A DNA stretch of 10,890 nucleotides from assembly GCA_026393955.1 (NCBI GenBank), contig JAPKZE010000292.1, forward strand, positions 1-10,890, given 5' to 3'. This stretch comes from Candidatus Aminicenantota bacterium. Lineage in GTDB: Bacteria > Acidobacteriota > Aminicenantia > Aminicenantales > Saccharicenantaceae. Below, one piece after another: positions 6,394-10,890 of the stretch. Made by a program: the position numbers and the translations under genes. The first letter of the stretch is position 1; each line of letters begins with the position of its first letter. The notes under the pieces are model-generated. The model was given only the letters and a program-made list of their open reading frames with translations. It ran no database searches and was not told the DNA's origin.

Positions 6394-7338
6394 TCAGGCC
6401 CAGACTTTTTTCAGCGCCCCCCGGTTCTCGAGCAACAGGCCGATGAAGACCGCCTCCAGCTCGACCATCTCCCGGTCGTCGCGGCGCAGCCAGTCCGACA
6501 ACCAGGCGAAGCGAAGGCCGAGGACCAGGTCGGGGAAGCAATCCCAGCCCGGCCCGGCGTAGCCGGCCCCGGCCTTCAGGCGGGTCAGGAGCGCTCTGAC
6601 GAGGTCCCGATCCAGGCAGCCGGGGTCCTCCATCCCGAGACATCCGACCAGAACCGCCGCGTCGTAGGTCTCGGGCCGGAAGCCGCAGAATTCCAGGTCG
6701 ATCAGGGCGTTGATGCCGGACCGGGACCAGATGACGTTCAGCGGATGGAAATCGCCGTGGCAGAAGCTCGCCGGGACGAGGTCCAGCTTGGGGAAGAGGT
6801 CGCGCTCCAGGTGAAGCAGGGCCGGGTAGAGCCGCTCGAAGAGCGGGCGGCGGCGGTCCCTGATCTTGCCGAAGAGCTCGCGGACGAACCCGGCCAGCGA
6901 AAAGGGGTCCCCGCTGTCGCGCCCCGGCATGTCCGCGGCCGCGCTCCGGAAACGGATGAGGAGATCGGCCAGGGCCTGGCCGCGCCAGCCCTCGAACGCG
7001 TAGGCCGGCCGGTCGAGCGGATCCCCCGGCACGAACGGCGAGACCTGCCAGGCGCCGTCGGCTCGCTCGGCGATGAAGCGGCCCGGCGCGAAGGCCAGCC
7101 AGGGCTTGACCTCGGGCAGGCGGGCGGCCAGGAACGACGCCGCCTCGGCGATCTCCTGCTTGCGGGCGGACATCCGGGGCTCGTGCTTCTCGACGATCCA
7201 CACGCGGCCGTCGTCCGATTCGGCGGCCAGGCGTTCGAGGCACCTCTCCGGGCTGCCGGCAATGGGCAGGTCGGGACGGGTCCGGGCGAAGGCGATCCCC
7301 AGGCGCTCGAGCGTGGCGGCGATGTCGGCGTTCGTCAT
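6394..7338 (-). CDS. Aminoglycoside-phosphotransferase-fold (APH/choline kinase-like) kinase
   Basis: Small-molecule kinase of the APH superfamily, 314 residues. The catalytic loop is H194-G-D196-F-H-P-L-N201 (HGDxxxxN), and the metal-binding Asp is D214 in ALIDLEFCG. The N-lobe has a candidate ATP-anchoring Lys at K51 (WIVEKHE). The fold phosphorylates hydroxyl groups of small molecules (aminoglycosides, choline, homoserine, methylthioribose, sugars). Nothing here points to antibiotic resistance, and the substrate is unknown. The start is ATG 7338, because the coding strand has AAGGGAGGG seven bases before it and a clear promoter (7369-7397) about 24 bases upstream of it. The TTG at 7356 would sit only about six bases from the predicted transcription start and has no ribosome-binding site. 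The gene is divergent from the isoprenoid-synthase-like gene at 7455 and convergent with the PilZ gene. Confidence 0.85.
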   Translation of the reverse strand: MTNADIAATLERLGIAFARTRPDLPIAGSPERCLERLAAESDDGRVWIVEKHEPRMSARKQEIAEAASFLAARLPEVKPWLAFAPGRFIAERADGAWQVSPFVPGDPLDRPAYAFEGWRGQALADLLIRFRSAAADMPGRDSGDPFSLAGFVRELFGKIRDRRRPLFERLYPALLHLERDLFPKLDLVPASFCHGDFHPLNVIWSRSGINALIDLEFCGFRPETYDAAVLVGCLGMEDPGCLDRDLVRALLTRLKAGAGYAGPGWDCFPDLVLGLRFAWLSDWLRRDDREMVELEAVFIGLLLENRGALKKVWA

Positions 7339-7368
7339 TAACGGCCCTCCCTTCAAGAGGCGGCGGGG

Positions 7369-7397
7369 ATGATAGATGTCCGGACGGGCCGTGTCAA
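7369..7397 (-). promoter_or_regulatory. Sigma-70-type promoter of the APH-fold kinase gene
   Basis: On the minus strand, TTGACA (7397-7392, perfect -35), a 17-base spacer, and TATCAT (7374-7369, 5 of 6 to the -10). Transcription would begin near 7362, leaving a leader of about 24 bases with the ribosome-binding site before ATG 7338. The same two hexamers with the same flanks recur before the methyltransferase gene (9721-9750). Confidence 0.75.
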
Positions 7398-7402
7398 TAT
7401 TC

Positions 7403-7424
7403 CCGGACGTTCCGGTCGGACCGG
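7403..7424. promoter_or_regulatory. Overlapping palindromes in the divergent promoter region
   Basis: CCGGA-CGT-TCCGG (7403-7415) and CCGGTC-G-GACCGG (7412-7424) overlap by four bases. They lie between the -35 of the kinase promoter and the -10 of the rightward gene, where they would cover the latter's -35. They could be a regulator site controlling both genes. CCGG-rich palindromes are frequent by chance in DNA this GC-rich, so support is modest. Confidence 0.35.
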
Positions 7425-7432
7425 TTTTGTCC

Positions 7433-7438
7433 TATAAT
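7433..7438 (+). promoter_or_regulatory. -10 box of the isoprenoid-synthase-like gene
   Basis: A perfect TATAAT in very GC-rich DNA, 16 bases before the ATG at 7455. Transcription would start near 7445, giving a leader of only about ten bases with no good Shine-Dalgarno sequence. The corresponding -35 window (7410-7415, TTCCGG) is poor and lies within palindromes, suggesting dependence on an activator. Confidence 0.55.
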
Positions 7439-7454
7439 CGGACCCGCGAGCGCC

Positions 7455-8771
7455 ATGAGCGATCTCAAATCCTTCCTTTCGGACGGGACCGGGGCCCTCG
7501 GCCTCCGGGTCGAGGAGCTCGTCCGCCGGCACGCGGACCTGTGGCGGACCGCTCCGGACGAACCGGCGCCCCCGAAGAAACGCTACGCGCGGGCCGAGAA
7601 GCGGGCCGTCGAGCGGGAGCTCTCGGCGCTCGTCACCGGACTGTCCTCGGAGCCTTTGAGGACCGCCTTCCTCGACGGCGCCCTCGACGCAGCCCGGCTC
7701 GAGGAGATCGCGGCCGGCCTGCGCCCCGCGTTCAAGAGGCTCCTCCGGCTCGTCGATCTGCCCCTCGAAGAGGTCTACGACGGGCGCTTCGTCGAGGCGA
7801 CCCGGAACTTCCTCCGGGCCGCGCGCGATTTCGATCCCGACCTCGGCTTGCCCTCGGCCTACCAGGCCCTGCGGAACGTCTGGATCATGAACTCGCTCCA
7901 GTTCGACCTGGGCCTGCCGATCGATCACACCGACGCCATCTTCGCTTACAGCATGGTCTACCCGTACCTCGACAACATGCTCGACGACGCGCGGACGGCG
8001 GAAACCGGGAAGCTGGACTTCGTCGCCCGGCTCAGGAGCTGGCTCGAGGGCGCCGCGGCGGCTCCGGCCTCCCCCGCCGAGGAGAAGCTGGCCGCCCTCG
8101 TCCGCCTCATGGAGCGGCAGTACCCGCGGGCCGCCTTCCCCGGGGTTTATCAGTCTCTCCTGGCCATCTACAACGCCCAGGTCAAGAGCCTGCCCCAGCA
8201 GCGGGCCGCGGACAGGCCGTCGACGGAGGACATCCTGTCCATCAGCCTGGAGAAAGGCGGCGCCTCGGTCCTCGCCGACGGCTATCTCGTGGCCGGCACC
8301 CTGCGGCCGGAGGACGAGGAATTCGCCTTCGGCTTCGGGACGGTCCTGCAGCTGGCCGACGACCTCCAGGACATGGCCGAGGACGCCCGCTGCGGTCACC
8401 GGACCCTGTTCTCGCCGGGACGGGCGGGCCTCCCCCTCGATGCGACGGCCCTCCGGCTCGAGGCCTATCTCGCCGCCGTTCTGGAACGGGTCCGGCGGGG
8501 GCCGGCGCCCGGCCGTCCGGCCCTGTGCGACGCCATCGGCAGCGGTCTCGCGCTGATGTTCCGGGAATCGACCGGAAAGCAGCCGGAGTATTTCCGCCGG
8601 GCCTTCGTGCGCCGGGCGAAGCGCGGCTTCCCCGTCCGCTTTTCCTATTTGCGCAGGCTGCGGCGACGGCTCGGGGACAAGCTCCCGGCCGGCCGCGACC
8701 GGCTGTCCGACCTCGATCCCGGACTGGTCGCCCTCATGGCCCTGTCGTCACGGGCCTTCTCGCTCGATTGA
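7455..8771 (+). CDS. Divergent class I isoprenoid synthase-like protein (squalene/phytoene synthase or terpene synthase relative)
   Basis: All-helical protein of 438 residues with two Asp-rich motifs typical of class I isoprenoid synthases. Motif 1 is Y-P-Y-L-D173-N-M-L-D177-D178. Motif 2 is LQLAD302D303LQD306MAE309D310ARCGHRTL. Motif 2 aligns residue by residue with the squalene/phytoene synthase block LxLTNxxRDxxEDxxxGRxxLP, with DD in place of the usual N-x. The roughly 130-residue gap between the motifs also fits that family. Both sites look able to bind Mg2+ and diphosphate, so the predicted reaction is condensation or cyclisation of prenyl diphosphates. The N-terminal 120 residues and the basic tail (about 395-415, SYLRRLRRRLGDK) match nothing I recognise. 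The start ATG follows a TATAAT by 16 bases. The ispH/polyprenyl synthase operon upstream could supply substrate. It could alternatively be a non-catalytic relative; reaction and product are unknown. Confidence 0.72.
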   Translation: MSDLKSFLSDGTGALGLRVEELVRRHADLWRTAPDEPAPPKKRYARAEKRAVERELSALVTGLSSEPLRTAFLDGALDAARLEEIAAGLRPAFKRLLRLVDLPLEEVYDGRFVEATRNFLRAARDFDPDLGLPSAYQALRNVWIMNSLQFDLGLPIDHTDAIFAYSMVYPYLDNMLDDARTAETGKLDFVARLRSWLEGAAAAPASPAEEKLAALVRLMERQYPRAAFPGVYQSLLAIYNAQVKSLPQQRAADRPSTEDILSISLEKGGASVLADGYLVAGTLRPEDEEFAFGFGTVLQLADDLQDMAEDARCGHRTLFSPGRAGLPLDATALRLEAYLAAVLERVRRGPAPGRPALCDAIGSGLALMFRESTGKQPEYFRRAFVRRAKRGFPVRFSYLRRLRRRLGDKLPAGRDRLSDLDPGLVALMALSSRAFSLD

Positions 8772-8788
8772 TCCGGGGTCGGGGGAGG

Positions 8789-9688
8789 CTACTTGGCGAT
8801 CGAAACGGCCGTCCGGGGATCCCGCGAGGCTTTCCAGGCGACGGCCGCCGCCTTCGCGGCGCCCGCCGGCCTGACCGTTCCGGCGATCCTGTCGCCGGCG
8901 ACCCGGCCCTCGTAGAGCGTCGAGACCATCTTCCCGTCCGCTTCCGTATCGATCCGGAAGCTGAGGACGTCCCCGGTGAGGCGGATGTCGCCGACGGCCA
9001 GGGGCCAGTCGCCCTCCTTGCCGGCGGCGGTCACGTCCTGGAACTCCTGGGCGGCTTCGAGCACGCAGTGGATCGACCGGTCGCCGCCGGCAAGATCCCA
9101 TTCCCAGCGTCCCGTCACATTGGCCGGCACGATCCAGAAGTGCACGTCGCGCTCGTCGCCGAAGGAGGTCGTGACCAGGCTGGTCTTGTCCGGCCGCCAC
9201 TCCCCCATCTCGAAGCTGTGCGAGACCAGGCGCGTGCCGGGCTTGAGGTCGGCCAGGAGCTTGGGCCGGAGGCGCAGGTTGACCGAGGTCAGGAGGTACA
9301 TGGTGATGACGGTGGCGTCCCGAAGATCCGTCTCGAAGAGATCCTGCTGGATGAAACGGACCTTGCCCGTGAGGCCGGCCGCGGCCGCGTTGGCGTTGCT
9401 CTCCTGGATACGGAGGGGATCGATGTCGATGCCCACGGCCTTGACCCCGTACCTCTTGGCCGCGGCGATGACGATCCGGCCGTCGCCGCAGCCGAGATCG
9501 TAGAGGACATCGCCGGCCTTGACCCCGGCCAGGTGGAGCATCTCGTCGACGACTTCGGTCGGCGTCGGCACGTAGGGGACGTCGTAGCCCTTGAAGGATT
9601 GCCAGGTCAGGTCCTGGACGGCGGCCGGCGGAGGCACGGCCAGAAAGCCGGTCAGGACCAGGACAACGGGGATCAGGCCTTTGTGCAT
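8789..9688 (-). CDS. Class I SAM-dependent methyltransferase with N-terminal signal peptide
   Basis: Protein of 299 residues with three parts. Residues 1 to about 24 are a signal peptide or membrane anchor (LIPVVLVLTGFLAV, then PAA). Residues about 36-190 are a Rossmann methyltransferase: VPYVPTP leader (37-43), motif I YDLGCGDGRIV (63-73), motif II acidic D88 in VGIDIDP, then QQDLF and the segment YLLTSVNLRLRPKLLADL. Residues about 200-299 are a beta-rich domain with repeated Gly turns (LTGDVLSF, EGRVAGDRIAGT). The PYVPTP and DLGCGDGRI blocks resemble the FAM173/ATP-synthase-c-subunit lysine methyltransferase group, so a protein lysine is a plausible acceptor; this is inference. Export of a SAM-dependent enzyme is odd because SAM is cytoplasmic. 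The ATG at 9688 has GAGGAGGG upstream on the coding strand and a promoter at 9721-9750. It is convergent with the isoprenoid-synthase-like gene, 17 bp apart. Confidence 0.85.
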   Translation of the reverse strand: MHKGLIPVVLVLTGFLAVPPPAAVQDLTWQSFKGYDVPYVPTPTEVVDEMLHLAGVKAGDVLYDLGCGDGRIVIAAAKRYGVKAVGIDIDPLRIQESNANAAAAGLTGKVRFIQQDLFETDLRDATVITMYLLTSVNLRLRPKLLADLKPGTRLVSHSFEMGEWRPDKTSLVTTSFGDERDVHFWIVPANVTGRWEWDLAGGDRSIHCVLEAAQEFQDVTAAGKEGDWPLAVGDIRLTGDVLSFRIDTEADGKMVSTLYEGRVAGDRIAGTVRPAGAAKAAAVAWKASRDPRTAVSIAK

Positions 9689-9720
9689 CTCGTCCCTCCT
9701 CGCGGCCCGGCGATACGGGC

Positions 9721-9750
9721 ATGATAGCCCCGCGGTTCGGACCGTGTCAA
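9721..9750 (-). promoter_or_regulatory. Sigma-70-type promoter of the methyltransferase gene
   Basis: On the minus strand, TTGACA (9750-9745), an 18-base spacer, and TATCAT (9726-9721). The start would fall near 9714, about 26 bases before the ATG at 9688. It shares the blocks CCGTGTCAAT and ATGATAG (plus-strand reading) with the kinase promoter at 7369-7397. Confidence 0.72.
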
Positions 9751-9784
9751 TCGGCCCCGGCCCGCCGTCCGGAGAAGGAGGGGA

Positions 9785-10447
9785 TCAGGCCAGGACCTGG
9801 CCGTCGAAGAGGCGGATCGTCCGCTCGGACCTGGCCGCGATGTGGTCGTTGTGGGTGACCATGACGATCGTCCGGCCTTCGCGCCACAGGTCCGTCAGGA
9901 TGGCCATGATCTCCTCGCCGCTCTTCGAGTCGAGGTTCCCCGTCGGCTCGTCGGCGAGCAGGATGGGCGGATCGTTGGCCAGGGGCCGGGCCAGGGCGAT
10001 GGGCTGCTGCTGGCCGCCCGACTGCTGCGTGGGCCGGTGGTCGCGCCAGTCCAAGAGCCCGACGGCGTTGAGGAGCTCGGTGACACGCTCGCGCCGCCGC
10101 CTCCCGTTCTTGCCGTCGAACAGCATCGGCAGCTCGATATTCTCCCAGGCCGTCGCGTAGGGCAGGAGGTTGAAGTTCTGGAAGACGAAGCCGATCTTGC
10201 GGTTACGGACGGCCGCCAGCTCGTCGAACGTCAAGCCGGCCACTTTGTCGCCGTCGAGGAAGTACTCTCCCGCCGAAGGCGTGTCCAGGCAGCCGACGAT
10301 GTTCATCAGGGTCGACTTGCCCGACCCGGACGGGCCCATGACCGAGACGAACTCGCCCCGGCCGATCCGAAGGGTGACGCCGCGGAGCGCCTCCAGGGAC
10401 TGGCTGCCCGTCCTGTAGACCTTGGTGATGCCGTTGAGATCGATCAT
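9785..10447 (-). CDS. MacB/LolD-type ABC transporter ATP-binding protein with altered signature motif
   Basis: Cytoplasmic ATPase subunit of 220 residues, the normal length for stand-alone LolD/MacB-type ATPases. Walker A is G38-PSGSGKS-T46, the Q-loop is Q90 (FVFQNFNLLP), Walker B is ILLAD166E167PTGNLD, and the H-loop is H199 (MVTHND). The signature is QSGGQQQP (142-149) followed by ALARPLA, where the family has LSGGQQQR and AIARALA. The Q142, P149 and P155 changes are unusual and could lower ATPase activity or reflect a sequence error. It follows the FtsX-type permease gene by 9 bp, with AGAAGGG as ribosome-binding site before ATG 10447. It is therefore the second gene of an operon coming from the right edge. 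By family, the pair drives mechanotransmission-type export of a peptide, lipoprotein or drug, or resists one; the substrate is unknown. Confidence 0.92.
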   Translation of the reverse strand: MIDLNGITKVYRTGSQSLEALRGVTLRIGRGEFVSVMGPSGSGKSTLMNIVGCLDTPSAGEYFLDGDKVAGLTFDELAAVRNRKIGFVFQNFNLLPYATAWENIELPMLFDGKNGRRRRERVTELLNAVGLLDWRDHRPTQQSGGQQQPIALARPLANDPPILLADEPTGNLDSKSGEEIMAILTDLWREGRTIVMVTHNDHIAARSERTIRLFDGQVLA

Positions 10448-10456
10448 GATGCCCTT

Positions 10457-10890
10457 CTATTCATAGCGCAGAGACTCGATGGGGTTGGCCCGGGAAGCCC
10501 GGAGCGCCGGGAAGATGCCCGACAGGAAGCACACGACGCCGAGGACGGCGATATAGATGACAAAGATCCTCAGCGAAAATTCCGGCCGCAGGAGATAGGC
10601 CTCGATGCCGAACGAATCGTAGTTGATCGGGGCCAGCCGGACGAGGTTGACGATGTTGAAGGCGGTGATGAAGCCCCAGAACGTCCCCTTGGCGAAGACG
10701 AAAACGGTCTCCAGGAAGAACTGGCCGACGATCGTCCGGCGCCGGGCCCCGATGGCCAGCTTGATGCCGATCTCCTTGGTCCGCTCCTTGGCCACGGCAT
10801 ACATGAGGTTGGTGACGCCCACGGCCCCGATAAGCAGGGTCAGGGCGCCGATGATGCCGAGAAAGATCTCGATCCCCTTGAAGATGGCCA
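10457..10890 (-). CDS. MacB/FtsX-type ABC transporter permease, C-terminal part (5' end outside window)
   Basis: C-terminal 144 residues of an ABC permease; the frame stays open through base 10890 with no start of its own. It shows the FtsX domain of MacB-like permeases. A first transmembrane helix (FLGIIGALTLLIGAVGVTNL) leads into the cytoplasmic coupling segment AKERTKEIGIKLAIGARRR, the family's most recognisable stretch (TERTREIGIRKALGA). Then come two more hydrophobic helices (FFLETVFVFAKGTFWGFITA and FVIYIAVLGVVCFLSGIFPA) and the conserved ending PALRASRANPIESLRYE. GTG at 10822 lies inside the first helix and is not a start. The ATPase gene begins 9 bp after its TAG, so both form one operon. 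The periplasmic domain that would hint at substrate lies outside the window. Confidence 0.9.
   Translation of the reverse strand, partial: AIFKGIEIFLGIIGALTLLIGAVGVTNLMYAVAKERTKEIGIKLAIGARRRTIVGQFFLETVFVFAKGTFWGFITAFNIVNLVRLAPINYDSFGIEAYLLRPEFSLRIFVIYIAVLGVVCFLSGIFPALRASRANPIESLRYE

Noticed and set aside
6390..6411. CTGATCAG palindrome followed by TTTTTT as a terminator for the PilZ gene
   Set aside because: The palindrome has no loop and is eight bases from the T-run, so no stable hairpin abuts the T-run; the T-run encodes the Lys-Lys end of the kinase on the other strand.
6394..7338. Antibiotic-resistance aminoglycoside phosphotransferase
   Set aside because: Only the generic kinase fold motifs (HGDxxxxN, IDLE) are seen; nothing identifies an aminoglycoside substrate, and the context is chromosomal without mobile genes.
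7376..9724. A 782-codon plus-strand open frame spanning the isoprenoid gene and the methyltransferase antisense
   Set aside because: Covers two well-supported genes in wrong frame or strand, and its composition is shadow-like (Arg/Gly/Pro).

Overview
The window is a GC-rich (roughly two-thirds G+C by eye), gene-dense bacterial chromosome segment with about ten protein genes and almost no spare DNA. No RNA gene, CRISPR array, transposase or phage gene was seen. The organism is a bacterium using the MEP isoprenoid route (IspH is present), with exported hydrolases, a PilZ protein and a MacB-type ABC system. Gene style and base composition would fit an Acidobacteriota/Aminicenantes-like lineage, but this is a weak inference because no marker gene for taxonomy is present.

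Layout. Positions 1-1979 hold a tightly packed plus-strand run: the C-terminal end of a PAP2-family lipid phosphatase, an extended short-chain dehydrogenase (TTG start overlapping the PAP2 stop) and a CPBP-type membrane protease (17-bp overlap). Facing it on the minus strand is a large secreted serine hydrolase of the CocE/alpha-amino-acid ester hydrolase group; the two convergent stop codons interlock in one CTAG. A 96-bp divergent spacer (3851-3946) carries a perfect 16-bp inverted repeat that looks like a dispersed element. It separates the hydrolase from a two-gene isoprenoid operon: ispH followed, with an ATGA overlap, by a polyprenyl (FPP/GGPP-type) diphosphate synthase. A 129-bp spacer rich in inverted repeats leads to a small PilZ protein, which abuts tail-to-tail (TGATCA) with an APH-fold kinase on the minus strand. 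A divergent promoter region (7339-7454) then drives this kinase leftward and, rightward, a 438-residue class I isoprenoid-synthase-like protein whose second metal motif resembles squalene/phytoene synthases. Convergent to that is a methyltransferase with a signal peptide, and finally the end of a MacB-like permease plus its ATPase, an operon entering from the right.

How the genes may work together. IspH supplies IPP/DMAPP, the polyprenyl synthase elongates it, and the divergent class I enzyme 1.6 kb downstream could use the product, so the middle of the window reads as a dispersed isoprenoid locus. The PAP2 phosphatase, SDR and CPBP protease form a separate membrane/lipid-flavoured unit. The kinase and methyltransferase genes share near-identical TTGACA/TATCAT promoters. 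The most novel candidates are the divergent isoprenoid synthase, the inverted-repeat element in front of ispH, and the exported methyltransferase. The ABC ATPase has an unusual signature motif.
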